From UBA1715 sp045615765 (lineage in GTDB: Bacteria; Bacteroidota; Bacteroidia; Bacteroidales; UBA1715): a DNA stretch of 64,000 bases. The notes beneath the pieces were generated by a model. That model had not been told where the DNA came from and ran no database searches. It worked only from the letters and a program-made list of their open reading frames with translations. The position numbers and the translations under genes were made by a program. Positions 1-8,010 of the stretch are shown here, in pieces; position 1 is the first letter of the stretch; each line of letters opens with the position of its first letter. The stretch spans positions 11,016-75,015 of the forward strand of contig JAZLFM010000038.1 of the NCBI GenBank assembly GCA_045615765.1, written 5' to 3'.

Positions 1-162
1 TGTAAGCAAACATTTTTTGAAACCATATCGTTGCTCAAAAAATTGTTGGCATTTATGGGTAAAATCTCCATTCCCTGAAATTTTACCTATAGCAACAGCT
101 TGAGTAATATATTCGGTTTCTTTTCCTGTAAGATGAGGAAGATTGAAGGTTATTTTATTCAT
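1..162 (-). CDS. WecE/RffA-like sugar nucleotide aminotransferase, N-terminal fragment (gene runs off the window)
   Basis: Only the first 54 codons are present. The protein begins MNKITFNLPHLTGKE, and residues 20-45 (AIGKISGNGDFTHKCQQFFE) match the start of dTDP-4-keto-6-deoxyhexose aminotransferases of the DegT/DnrJ/EryC1 class, such as WecE/RffA, where a conserved G-K-x-S/C-G-D/N-G-x-F-T segment leads into the PLP fold. Such enzymes make 4-amino-4,6-dideoxy sugar nucleotides for surface glycans. The ATG (162-160) overlaps the stop codon of the upstream methyltransferase as ATGA, so the two are translationally coupled in one minus-strand operon. The PLP lysine lies outside the window, so the exact substrate cannot be judged. 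Confidence 0.75.
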   Translation of the reverse strand, partial: MNKITFNLPHLTGKETEYITQAVAIGKISGNGDFTHKCQQFFEQRYGFKKCLLT

Positions 163-827
163 TTATGACTTTTAAGTTCTTTATATCGATTAAATAAGGT
201 ATCTTCTTTCTTAAATGTATCATCTTTAAAGATAAATAGAGAGAATTCAAATGGCATGTAATCATTTCTCAATATAATATTTCTTGAATATTTGTATGCA
301 ATTGAAAGTATTTTTTCTGGAGCGTAGTGAAATGTCTCTGGTAAAGTGTATTCGACTTTATCTGAAAGAAAATCAAATGCTAGTCCATCCTTACATATAG
401 TTAATGTTTTCTTTATGATTTGTTCGATATATTCATATTTGTCGATACCGTTAACTGCTATGTTAAATGTCCCAGAAGCTATTGCAAAGTCAAAATTTTC
501 AATATCTTTCATATCTAGGATGTTGATTTTTTTAAATTCAGTATATGGGGCTACATATATGTCTTTTGCTTTTACAATGAACTCGTTAAAAATATCTATG
601 CCTAAATATTTGTATTTGTTAAATTTCTTTTGTAGGATTTTGTTTAAATCTCCAAAACCACAACCGATATCCAATATATATTTAGATTCACAATTATATT
701 GAGATGTTAAAATATCAAATCGAATATCCTGTTTCCCTTTTTTCCATCCTAGTGAAGCTGGGGCATATCCGTTCTTTTTGTAATTTTCGGTGTAGTATTG
801 TTCTAAATTATCGTAATTGATTTCCAT
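159..827 (-). CDS. Class I SAM-dependent methyltransferase
   Basis: A 222-residue protein with a clear SAM-binding motif I, LDIGCGFGDL, near residues 52-61, followed by an acidic motif II (LGIDIF) and a later ASGTFN strand typical of Rossmann-fold class I methyltransferases. The fold is clear but the acceptor is not. The neighbours (WecE-like aminotransferase, WbqC-like protein, GT2 transferase) suggest methylation of a sugar or nucleotide-sugar in surface polysaccharide synthesis. Such small methyltransferases often act on amino sugars made by WecE-type enzymes, but this is inference. It overlaps the downstream aminotransferase by 4 nt and lies 4 nt from the WbqC-like gene. Confidence 0.8.
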   Translation of the reverse strand: MEINYDNLEQYYTENYKKNGYAPASLGWKKGKQDIRFDILTSQYNCESKYILDIGCGFGDLNKILQKKFNKYKYLGIDIFNEFIVKAKDIYVAPYTEFKKINILDMKDIENFDFAIASGTFNIAVNGIDKYEYIEQIIKKTLTICKDGLAFDFLSDKVEYTLPETFHYAPEKILSIAYKYSRNIILRNDYMPFEFSLFIFKDDTFKKEDTLFNRYKELKSHK

Positions 828-831
828 TATA

Positions 832-1530
832 TTAGGTATTGAATTTCATATAATTTTTTGCTTTTTCCCCACAATTAAAAATTAAATCTATAATTGAAAC
901 TCCATGTTCGAATGGTGGATATAGTTGTGGGTATTCTTGGTAATTTGAATAATCCATCCAAGTAAGTTTTATGTTTGCTTCCGAGAAAAATGATTCTACA
1001 ATATAATCTTTGGCTGCAGGTCCAGATACGTATTCTGTTCCTTCTACTTTTTGAACTAAATCAACTAATCGTTCTGTCTTGCCTTCTATTAGTCCATATT
1101 CTGTATCAAAAGATAGTTTTGTTTTAATTTCAAGTATATTGCAGATTGCTCTGATAAACTTATAATTAACGTCAACCAAACGTGTTTCTTCTTTTCCCAA
1201 ATATAATTCTTCAAAGATATCTTTATAATCGTTGAAATAGGGCGCTTTTCTATATGCATTCTTTATTGTTTCCCAATGCTTCTTATTCCATGTTTTATCA
1301 GAAATAAAGGTCTCTGATATCTTTTGTCCAGATTGTTGGCATCCTTTACAATAGACAGGTATAGACAGCCATAGTAATCCATTTGGTGTTTTTATTTTAT
1401 TTCGATTTCTCCAGTCCCTATTTGTATACTGCATTTCATCGTAAAAGATAAACTCATCAACCATGCCAATTATGTCAAAATATCCTTTCCATGGAATGTA
1501 ATTTGATTGTAGAATAGCAACTTTTTTCAT
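832..1530 (-). CDS. WbqC-like family protein
   Basis: A 232-residue protein that starts MKKVAILQSNYIPWKGYFD and continues with F-I-F-Y-D-x-x-Q-Y-T-x-R-D-W-R-N-R-N, the signature of the WbqC-like family found in O-antigen and capsule clusters. Family members are thought to act in synthesis or transfer of modified sugars, and their chemistry is poorly defined. The full expected length is present. It lies between a GT2 glycosyltransferase (6 nt away) and the methyltransferase (4 nt away), so it belongs to the same minus-strand operon. The family call is firm; a biochemical role cannot be read from the sequence. Confidence 0.85.
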   Translation of the reverse strand: MKKVAILQSNYIPWKGYFDIIGMVDEFIFYDEMQYTNRDWRNRNKIKTPNGLLWLSIPVYCKGCQQSGQKISETFISDKTWNKKHWETIKNAYRKAPYFNDYKDIFEELYLGKEETRLVDVNYKFIRAICNILEIKTKLSFDTEYGLIEGKTERLVDLVQKVEGTEYVSGPAAKDYIVESFFSEANIKLTWMDYSNYQEYPQLYPPFEHGVSIIDLIFNCGEKAKNYMKFNT

Positions 1531-1536
1531 AAGGTG

Positions 1537-2472
1537 TTAGATGTTTATTTTGTCGCGTATAATAAACAGTTGCCTTTCTTTTACTTGTTCGAATATTTTA
1601 CCAATATAGAGTCCAAGTATTCCTAAAACAAAGAGAATTAAACCTCCAACAAACCAAATTGAGAACACTGTTGTTGTATAACCTTGCACGGTAATGATTC
1701 CTATAAGTTTTGCTACGATATTATATATGGCAAGTATAAAAGATAGTGCGGACATACAAAAGCCAAGTCCAACAGCTAATTGCAATGGCTTGTTGCTGTT
1801 GGAAATCATTACATCAAAGGTAAGTTTTAATAATTTGCTGAGTGTATATGATGTGTTTCCTTCTGCTCGTTCTGCATGTTGTACCGGTATTGCAATAGAT
1901 TTGAAACCTAAATAAGAAATTAATGTTACGAAAGATCGCGAGGTTTCTTTCATTTTGTTAAATTCATCAATGACACATTTCTTATAAATGCCGTAGTTCG
2001 CAATGGCTTTATCTGTTTTTTGCCCGCTTAGCCAGTTAAAGAATCTATGGAATAGAGAAGAAGAAAGTTTTTTGAAAAAAGAATCTTTTCTGTCAATTCG
2101 TTGGGCATATACAATGTCAAATCCTTCTATTGCTTTGTTGTATAGGTTAGGGATTTCTTCAGGTCTGTCTTGTAAATCACAATCCATTACTACTATCCAA
2201 TCACCAGAGACATAGTGTAAACCTGCAGTGATGGCATAATGTTGCCCAAAGTTTCTACTTAGGTTAAGTCCTTTAACTTTTTCGTTATGGGAACATTCGG
2301 TAACTATCTCTAACCATGAATTATCAGGTGAAGCGTCGTTCACAAGAATTATCTCATAATTGTCAGTAATGGTTGTTACACTTGTTACAATACGACTTAC
2401 CAGTTCGTGCACCATTTTTTCTCCTTTATATACCGGAGATACAATAGAAATATGTGGGGTTGTTTGTTTCAT
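1537..2472 (-). CDS. Family 2 glycosyltransferase, polyprenyl-phosphate type with C-terminal membrane segments
   Basis: A 311-residue GT2 enzyme. The nucleotide-binding core is near the start (ISIVSPVYKGE, then EIILVNDASPDNSW and VMDCDLQDRPE with the D-x-D-like metal site). Two hydrophobic helices around residues 230-290 anchor it in the inner membrane, as in DPM1/ArnC/GtrB-like transferases that move a sugar from a nucleotide donor to undecaprenyl phosphate. It is the first gene of the minus-strand operon that continues through WbqC, methyltransferase and WecE-like genes. Its promoter must lie in the 171-bp gap shared with the divergent ATPase gene. The sugar transferred cannot be inferred. 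Confidence 0.85.
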   Translation of the reverse strand: MKQTTPHISIVSPVYKGEKMVHELVSRIVTSVTTITDNYEIILVNDASPDNSWLEIVTECSHNEKVKGLNLSRNFGQHYAITAGLHYVSGDWIVVMDCDLQDRPEEIPNLYNKAIEGFDIVYAQRIDRKDSFFKKLSSSLFHRFFNWLSGQKTDKAIANYGIYKKCVIDEFNKMKETSRSFVTLISYLGFKSIAIPVQHAERAEGNTSYTLSKLLKLTFDVMISNSNKPLQLAVGLGFCMSALSFILAIYNIVAKLIGIITVQGYTTTVFSIWFVGGLILFVLGILGLYIGKIFEQVKERQLFIIRDKINI

Positions 2473-2558
2473 ATTTAGTAGTAATGTTCAAAGATATAAA
2501 ATAATCATGAAAAATTTTAGTGTTCTTTGAGATTTTGTATTTTTGTGTATGTGCGTAT

Positions 2559-2624
2559 ACCTTGGTTTTGGAACAAAAATCATTTGATTTTACCTTGGTT
2601 TTGAAACAAAAGTTTTATTTTTGT
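2559..2624 (+). repeat. Two-copy 33-bp tandem repeat overlapping the promoter of the DUF4143 ATPase gene
   Basis: The motif ACCTTGGTTTTG occurs at 2559 and again at 2592, exactly 33 bp apart, each followed by an A-rich run. A Bacteroidota -7 box (TATTTTTG, 2616-2623) sits in the second copy, and the CTTGG of that copy falls where the -33 element should be. A similar 33-bp-period repeat lies upstream of the second DUF4143 ATPase gene (10446-10570). The geometry suggests an iterated operator read on one face of the helix. That role is inferred. Confidence 0.6.
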
Positions 2625-2643
2625 GTCTGAAAAATAGCATGTT

Positions 2644-3990
2644 ATGTTTTATAGAAAAATAGTTAAAGAAATGGAGCGTTGGGCGGCTTCGCAAGACCAT
2701 AGACCTTTGGTGTTGCGTGGGGCTCGTCAGGTAGGCAAGTCAACAGCTGTGGATTTGCTATCGCAACAGTTCGATAATTATTTGAGTGTCAATTTGGAAC
2801 GTTCCTCTGCCTTGCAATTGATGGAGTCGTCAGACGATGTTTCGGAGCTTGTTTCGCAGTTGTTCTTACTCTGCGGTAAGCAACCAAAACAAGGAAGAAC
2901 ATTAATCTTTATTGATGAGATTCAAAATTCTCCAAAAACGGTAGCACTGCTGCGATATTTCTACGAAGATCGTCCTGATTTGTATGTGATTGCCGCAGGT
3001 TCGTTGCTTGAAACCATGCTTGGAAAGCAAATATCGTTCCCTGTTGGTAGAGTTGATTTTATGTTAATGCATCCATGCTCGTTTTCTGAATTTTTGGAAG
3101 CAATAGGTGAAAGTAGGTTTGTACCATTTGTTGAACAAACCAATCTGCCAGATGTCTTTCATCAACAGTTGATGAAACTCTATTCAACGTATATGTTGGT
3201 AGGAGGAATGCCCGAAGCAGTGGCGCAATACGCCGAGACAAGAGATGTGGTTGGGTTAGGAAAAATATATGGTCGTATAGTTGAATCGTACGTCAATGAT
3301 GCCGAAAAATATGCAACCAACCGAACGCAGTCGGAAGTGATACGCTACATATTGAGTGAAGGTTGGCAATTGTCTGGCGAAACAATAACTCTTGGCGGAT
3401 TTGCACACTCAAGCTATAAGGCGCGTGAGGTATCCGAGTCGTTACGTGCGTTGGAAAAAGCTATGCTACTTGAACTTTGTTATCCTATCACATCAGCACA
3501 ACTGCCTGCTTTGTCTAATTTGGCACGCAGCCCTAAATTATTTTGGATAGACATAGGTTTAGTTAACTTTGTGGCGAAAATTCAACGTGACTATCTGTTC
3601 TCCAATCAATTGATGGATGTGTGGAAGGGGAGGGCAGTGGAGCAAATGGTGGCGCAAAATTTACATGCACTTACTTTCGATGTGAATTACAAAAATCGTT
3701 TTTGGGTACGCAATAAAAAAAGTAGTTCGGCAGAGGTCGATTTTGTATATCAAATTGATAATCATTTGATACCAATCGAAGTAAAGAGTGGGCATAACGC
3801 CCATTTGAAATCATTGCATCTATTTATGGACGAAAGTAGCGAAACTGTTGCTGTGCGTGTTTGGTCTCAACCGTATTCTGTTGATGTTGTAAAAACTCAA
3901 ACTGGGAAAGAGTTTTTGCTTTATAACATACCTTTTTATTATATCGAATCGTTGCCGAAAATATTGCAACGAGCAATTTATACTGAATAA
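2644..3990 (+). CDS. AAA+ ATPase with C-terminal DUF4143 domain
   Basis: A 448-residue protein. The N-terminal AAA_14 domain has Walker A GARQVGKST (about residues 26-34) and Walker B TLIFIDEIQ (about 87-95), then a G-S-L-L-E sensor-like segment. The C-terminal DUF4143 domain ends in a nuclease-like stretch, E-V-D-F-V-Y-Q-(x)7-I-P-I-E-V-K-S-G, which resembles a PD-(D/E)xK core. These proteins are common in Bacteroidota and often sit between unrelated genes; their function is unknown. It starts the plus-strand polysaccharide operon and shares an A between its stop and the next start (TAATG). A paralogue lies at 9108-10421. Confidence 0.9.
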   Translation: MFYRKIVKEMERWAASQDHRPLVLRGARQVGKSTAVDLLSQQFDNYLSVNLERSSALQLMESSDDVSELVSQLFLLCGKQPKQGRTLIFIDEIQNSPKTVALLRYFYEDRPDLYVIAAGSLLETMLGKQISFPVGRVDFMLMHPCSFSEFLEAIGESRFVPFVEQTNLPDVFHQQLMKLYSTYMLVGGMPEAVAQYAETRDVVGLGKIYGRIVESYVNDAEKYATNRTQSEVIRYILSEGWQLSGETITLGGFAHSSYKAREVSESLRALEKAMLLELCYPITSAQLPALSNLARSPKLFWIDIGLVNFVAKIQRDYLFSNQLMDVWKGRAVEQMVAQNLHALTFDVNYKNRFWVRNKKSSSAEVDFVYQIDNHLIPIEVKSGHNAHLKSLHLFMDESSETVAVRVWSQPYSVDVVKTQTGKEFLLYNIPFYYIESLPKILQRAIYTE

Positions 3991-5237
3991 TGAAAACTCT
4001 CATATTTCTTTGTGACAATTATCCCATCGCAGCTCGTGAATTCTTTGTGGATGACGAGATGAAGGTGATTGCTCCGTATTTTGAAAAAATACTAGTGCTT
4101 ACTTCTGCACAACCTGATGGTGCGGAGCTACAGCGGTATGTACCTGAAAATATGGAAGTAAGGCAATTTTCTCGTACAGATTTGGAAACGCAAAAATGGA
4201 AATCTATATGGCGCTTGTTCACACCTATGGTGCTGACGGAAATTTGTTTTGTTGTGAAAACACTGCCGGTAAAATATTGGTTGCCGGCATTCAAGATATT
4301 GTTTGTTGAGGTTCATAGGGCATTCAATCTGAAAAAAATCATAAAAACATATTGTAGAGACGTGGTGCACCGCGTCTCTACTGATTGTGTATTCTATTCC
4401 TATTGGCACGATTATAAGGCAATGGCAATAGCATTAATGCGTAAGGATAATTCAAATATAAAATGTTATGCCCGTGCCCATCGGTGGGATGTATTTGCAG
4501 AAGAAAATAATCCTCCGTATTTACCTTTTAAAAATTTTGTTATAGAAAATTTATCAAAAACTATATCGATATCGGAAGCTGGAAAAAGCTCATTTGAATC
4601 GTATTTGTCTCGAAAATTGAATGATAAAGTACTTGTTTCCCGATTAGGTAAGTTTAATGACAGGATACCTCTATTTGAAAAAACAAATGATGATTTTGTT
4701 ATTTGTAGTTGCAGCAATATAAATCCAATGAAGCGATTGCACTTAGTTGTAGAGATTTTATCTCAAATGAATGTGAAGAATGTTTCTTGGGTTCATTTTG
4801 GGGATGGCTATGAAGATTCAAAAAAACAAATTTATAAGACTATACAGGAAATGCTTCCTGATATGATTTTTGAATTTAAAGGTATGGTACCTAATGAACA
4901 GATTTTGGATTTCTATGCAGAAAATTATGTGGATTTATTTATAAATGTAAGTGATAACGAGGGGATACCTGTAAGTATTATGGAAGCATTGTCTGCCGGA
5001 ATTCCCGTTATTGCAACGAATGTTGGTGGGACAGCGGAAGCAGTCTCTCGATCTGTTGGTTTTTTAATAAAAAAGGATTTTGATAAAAAAGAAGTTGCAA
5101 AATGTATAGATGCATATCTGCAATCAGATTTAACTACTCAAGAGGCTTATCGTAGAAATGCGTATGAATTTTGGTTGAATAATTATAATGCACAGTCTAA
5201 TTATACTACATTTGTTACCGATATATTGAAACAATGA
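3990..5237 (+). CDS. GT4-type glycosyltransferase
   Basis: A 415-residue protein with the GT-B donor-binding half at its C-terminus: HFGDGYED, FKGMVPNEQ, then VNVSDNEGIPVSIMEALSAGIPVIATNVGGTAE (shown here in parts: E-G-x-P-x-x-x-M-E-A-x-S-x-G-x-P), characteristic of GT family 4. It probably transfers a sugar from a nucleotide donor to a growing surface glycan on the cytoplasmic side of the membrane. A near-perfect 28-nt palindrome (4354-4381) is translated in frame within the linker near residue 125, encoding a short cysteine- and arginine-bearing insert just before the FYSYWHDY segment. The start overlaps the ATPase stop and the stop overlaps the next start (ATGA). Confidence 0.85.
   Translation: MKTLIFLCDNYPIAAREFFVDDEMKVIAPYFEKILVLTSAQPDGAELQRYVPENMEVRQFSRTDLETQKWKSIWRLFTPMVLTEICFVVKTLPVKYWLPAFKILFVEVHRAFNLKKIIKTYCRDVVHRVSTDCVFYSYWHDYKAMAIALMRKDNSNIKCYARAHRWDVFAEENNPPYLPFKNFVIENLSKTISISEAGKSSFESYLSRKLNDKVLVSRLGKFNDRIPLFEKTNDDFVICSCSNINPMKRLHLVVEILSQMNVKNVSWVHFGDGYEDSKKQIYKTIQEMLPDMIFEFKGMVPNEQILDFYAENYVDLFINVSDNEGIPVSIMEALSAGIPVIATNVGGTAEAVSRSVGFLIKKDFDKKEVAKCIDAYLQSDLTTQEAYRRNAYEFWLNNYNAQSNYTTFVTDILKQ
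4354..4381. repeat. 28-nt palindromic repeat inside a coding region
   Basis: The sequence GTAGAGACGTGG-TGCACC-GCGTCTCTAC pairs with itself along its whole length except for one T-G wobble position. Palindromes flanked by GTAG...CTAC are a familiar dispersed intergenic repeat in Bacteroidota and other phyla. Here it is in frame inside a glycosyltransferase gene, so it adds residues rather than breaking the gene. Recognition of the repeat type is from memory and has not been searched. Confidence 0.6.
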
Positions 5238-5794
5238 TTAAACGATTAAAGCAGAAATTAAGATATCTTTTTGCAAAGAAGGTTTGTCCAGAGATAATTG
5301 GTGGTTGGAGGAATGCAAATGGTGTTTTTTGTAAACATACAGGCGTTAGTAATATGACGCATATTTCTCAAGATGGGGAAAATTTATATATAGGCAATAA
5401 TGTTTTTATTGGTCATTTTAATTATATAGATGGAAAAAATGCTCCTTTGACTATTTGTGACAATGTTGAAATAACAAACTATACAAGTGTTTTAACTCAT
5501 TCGACACATAATGCCATTCGATTTTCATTGGCAAAAGAAACAAAACTAGTAGGGCCTGTATTTATTGGTGAATGCACATATGTTGGTCCTCATGTAGTTA
5601 TCATGCCAAATACAAGAATTGGCAAGGGGTGTATAATTTCAGCATATTCGTATGTAAAAGGGAATTATCCAGATTATTCTATTTTGCGAGGTCAACCAGC
5701 TCGTGTAATAGGAGATACTAGGACGATAGATAAAGATTTGTTGGAAAAATATCCTGATTTACAATGTTTGTATTATAATAATGAAAATAATTAA
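5234..5794 (+). CDS. Left-handed beta-helix (hexapeptide repeat) O-acetyltransferase
   Basis: A 186-residue protein with hexapeptide-repeat turns (LYIGNNVFIG, LTICDNVEIT, VFIGECTYVGPHVVIMP, TRIGKGCIISAYS) ending in the D-Y-S-I-L-R-G-x-P-A-R-V-I-G motif of the CysE/LacA/NodL/WbbJ superfamily. The THNAI segment supplies the likely catalytic histidine. The role is most likely O-acetylation of a polysaccharide sugar using acetyl-CoA. It overlaps the upstream glycosyltransferase by 4 nt and the downstream FemAB-like gene by 14 nt, so the three are tightly coupled. The sugar acceptor is unknown. Confidence 0.85.
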   Translation: MIKRLKQKLRYLFAKKVCPEIIGGWRNANGVFCKHTGVSNMTHISQDGENLYIGNNVFIGHFNYIDGKNAPLTICDNVEITNYTSVLTHSTHNAIRFSLAKETKLVGPVFIGECTYVGPHVVIMPNTRIGKGCIISAYSYVKGNYPDYSILRGQPARVIGDTRTIDKDLLEKYPDLQCLYYNNENN

Positions 5795-6788
5795 CTCCAT
5801 ATATGAGATTACATCCAATCAAGAGGACTTCCCAATTTTCTTTTGGGATAAGTGGAAAACTGTAGAAGAACAATTGCATCATAAACAGCGGTTGCTTTGT
5901 GTGGATGAAGAACAAAATGTTGTTCCGTTTACAGTATACACTATGTTTTTTTTCAAGAAGGGTGATTATTTGTATGTTCCATTAGATAAAAATGGGGAAA
6001 GGCTTTCAGTAGAGAAAGAGAAACAATTTCTTGATGAATTCCATTTGTTTTTAAAACATGAGAATTTGGTGGATGTAATGTTTCCTCCGACTCATTTTGT
6101 ATCTTTTAATTCTATTCCTACGGAGGTTATTTATTATAAATTAGGATTAATGCTTGTTGATTTAACATTGGGAGAAGACATTTTGTTCTCAAAGGCAAAA
6201 TCAAACACAAGGAATGAAATACGTAAGGCAGAGAGTTTAGGCGTGTCGATTCAATTTGGAAATAAGAATATAGATGATTTTTATAAGTGTTTTCAATTTA
6301 CTGTAAATCAAAAAAATATTTCTTGTCCTGCAAAGTCTTATTTTATTGCGTTGCAAGAGATACTAGGAGAAAATGTTGAAATGGGGATTGCCTATTTGAA
6401 TGGTAATATAGAATCTTCTGAATTTTCTGTGGCAGATAAAAAACATATTTATGTGTTTTATGCCGGTACATCATTTACTCCTCAATATAAAGGGTCTAAT
6501 AAATACCTTATCTGGAATTTGTTTAAACATAGTAAGAAAACGGGGAAAGAAAAACTTATATATGGTGGATACAGATATGGCTTGACGGAAGATGATGCGC
6601 TGTATCATGTACAAAAATTTAAAAAACATTTAGGAGTAGATGTTGTTGATGGTTACCATTTTATTAAAGTCATTCATCCATTTAAATATAATCTTGTAAC
6701 GTTCGCATTACGAGTAAAGTCATTGTTAACAGGTAGAGATTGTAGTTTTGTGAATTTAAAAGGTTTAGATGTAAAAAAATCAAACTAA
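5781..6788 (+). CDS. FemAB/GNAT-fold aminoacyl- or acyltransferase-like protein
   Basis: A 335-residue protein of the type annotated as peptidoglycan bridge formation (FemAB-like) or Acetyltransf_6. The diagnostic part is residues 210-280: a strand with V-F-Y-A-G-T, then Q-Y-K-G-S-N-K-Y-L-I-W-N-L, then Y-G-G-Y-R-Y-G, where a Gly-rich loop and an aromatic patch line the donor site. In exopolysaccharide loci such proteins are believed to attach acyl or aminoacyl groups to glycan precursors. The N-terminal half is less conserved. It overlaps the genes on both sides (14 nt and 1 nt), so it belongs to the same operon. Confidence 0.7.
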   Translation: MKIINSIYEITSNQEDFPIFFWDKWKTVEEQLHHKQRLLCVDEEQNVVPFTVYTMFFFKKGDYLYVPLDKNGERLSVEKEKQFLDEFHLFLKHENLVDVMFPPTHFVSFNSIPTEVIYYKLGLMLVDLTLGEDILFSKAKSNTRNEIRKAESLGVSIQFGNKNIDDFYKCFQFTVNQKNISCPAKSYFIALQEILGENVEMGIAYLNGNIESSEFSVADKKHIYVFYAGTSFTPQYKGSNKYLIWNLFKHSKKTGKEKLIYGGYRYGLTEDDALYHVQKFKKHLGVDVVDGYHFIKVIHPFKYNLVTFALRVKSLLTGRDCSFVNLKGLDVKKSN

Positions 6789-7702
6789 TGCAAGGAAAAA
6801 TATTGTTGACTTTTGATTACGAGTTGTTTCTTGGAGCAAGATCCGGAACGGTGGAGAACTGTTTAATACGGCCAACAAATATGCTTCTTGAAATATTGGC
6901 GAAACATAATCAACAGGCGATTTTCTTTGTTGATACGACTTATCTATATAGAATGGAGGAATTGGTTGTAGGGCATCAAGCTATATTTGAGGATTTAGAT
7001 CGTATTTATGCACAATTGTTACAAATTGTAAAACGAGGGCATAAGTTGTATCACCATTTGCATCCGCATTGGTTGGATGCTGTTTATATTGAGTCGGAAA
7101 ATCAATGGGATTTGTCTAACACCAAAAAGTATAGATTACAAGATATAACCAAAGAGGAGAAAGAACAATTGTACTCTTATTCGCTGTCGTTTATGCAACG
7201 GGTTTATAAAACTGCCGGTAAAGAATATGAAGCTTTGGGATTTCGTGCTGGAGGTCTTTGTATTGATTCTTTGGCAGAGGAACGATTGTTTTTTGAGAAA
7301 TATGGTATTGTTGCAGATTATAGCTATGTAAAGCCAATTGAGGAAAAAATACAACATTGTATTGTTGATGGAGTAGATGAATATCCAATTTCTGAGATAC
7401 ACATATCTGGTTTATGGAGATTGTTACATTCGCTTAGTTACAGAATGTGTAAACGTGATGTTTTGTTTTCTCAATTTGGAGATGGAAAGTCATCAGTAAG
7501 GCCGAAACAATCAAACCAAAAGAAGAAATCGTTTTCTTTTAGTCTTCCTATTAGTGTAGAGTTGCTTACACCAATATTGGTGTATTACTATAAAAGATTG
7601 TATAAAAAATATGGATATATTCATTTTTTATCACATCCAAAGTTACAATCGAAAGGAACTATTTTGTTGTTAGATAGTTTTCTTTCTATGGTAAGTTGTT
7701 GA
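6788..7702 (+). CDS. Polysaccharide deacetylase family protein (NodB-like fold)
   Basis: A 304-residue protein starting GKILLTFDYELFLG; the T-F-D-Y-E segment carries the first catalytic Asp of carbohydrate esterase family 4-like proteins. An H-H-L-H-P-H-W motif near residue 97 supplies metal-binding histidines, and FRAGG near 153 is the third motif. No signal peptide is visible, so it may act in the cytoplasm on a lipid-linked or nucleotide-linked sugar. It is the last gene of the plus-strand operon and is followed 41 bp later by a strong hairpin (7744-7782). The deacetylase role is inferred from the fold; the substrate is unknown. Confidence 0.75.
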   Translation: MQGKILLTFDYELFLGARSGTVENCLIRPTNMLLEILAKHNQQAIFFVDTTYLYRMEELVVGHQAIFEDLDRIYAQLLQIVKRGHKLYHHLHPHWLDAVYIESENQWDLSNTKKYRLQDITKEEKEQLYSYSLSFMQRVYKTAGKEYEALGFRAGGLCIDSLAEERLFFEKYGIVADYSYVKPIEEKIQHCIVDGVDEYPISEIHISGLWRLLHSLSYRMCKRDVLFSQFGDGKSSVRPKQSNQKKKSFSFSLPISVELLTPILVYYYKRLYKKYGYIHFLSHPKLQSKGTILLLDSFLSMVSC

Positions 7703-7743
7703 GATTTATAGTGTTATCAAGATTCGGTAAATCACGGATATAA

Positions 7744-7782
7744 AATATGACCTATTTTAGGCTACCTAAAATAGGTCATATT
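7744..7782. terminator. Perfect 18-bp hairpin after the polysaccharide operon
   Basis: AATATGACCTATTTTAGG and its exact reverse complement are separated by a 3-nt loop, followed by CTTTTCTT. It lies 41 bp after the deacetylase stop and probably ends the plus-strand transcript. Confidence 0.75.
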
Positions 7783-7868
7783 CTTTTCTTGTTATTACTT
7801 TTGGAAAAGAATAGTTTTTTGTAAAAAATATGTATATTTGACCAAGTTATTCGCAATACCTAATTACT

Positions 7869-8009
7869 ATGGCAAAAATTTTAAAATTATCGGATCTTCC
7901 CAAGATTGATCCCAAAAACAGGAAAGGCAAGAAACCTTCAGGTGCATTTGGTTGTATGAAAGGCCAAATATATTGTCGTGATTATAAAAAAGTATTTAAT
8001 TTGTTGTAG
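7869..8009 (+). CDS. Small ORF, 46 residues, possible antitoxin-like remnant
   Basis: A short reading frame runs from ATG 7869 to TAG 8007-8009. The product is basic, starts MAKILKLSDLPKID and has a central GAFGCMKGQIYC segment. That segment faintly recalls the F/A-G-C-x-K-G-x-I strand of small Bacteroidota antitoxins (DUF2281-like), whose next part would normally read D-F-D-x-P-L-x-D-F; here it is R-D-Y-K-K-V-F. No toxin gene lies beside it. An upstream TATATTTG (about 7830-7840) could act as a -7 box. It ends 2 nt before the convergent glycosyltransferase stop. It may be a real small protein or a decayed gene. Confidence 0.35.
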   Translation: MAKILKLSDLPKIDPKNRKGKKPSGAFGCMKGQIYCRDYKKVFNLL

Positions 8010-8010
8010 A

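Noticed and set aside
2644..3990. DUF4143 ATPase as a defence system component
   Set aside because: No partner nuclease, toxin or other defence gene is next to either copy; the neighbours are glycan genes and the family's role is unknown.
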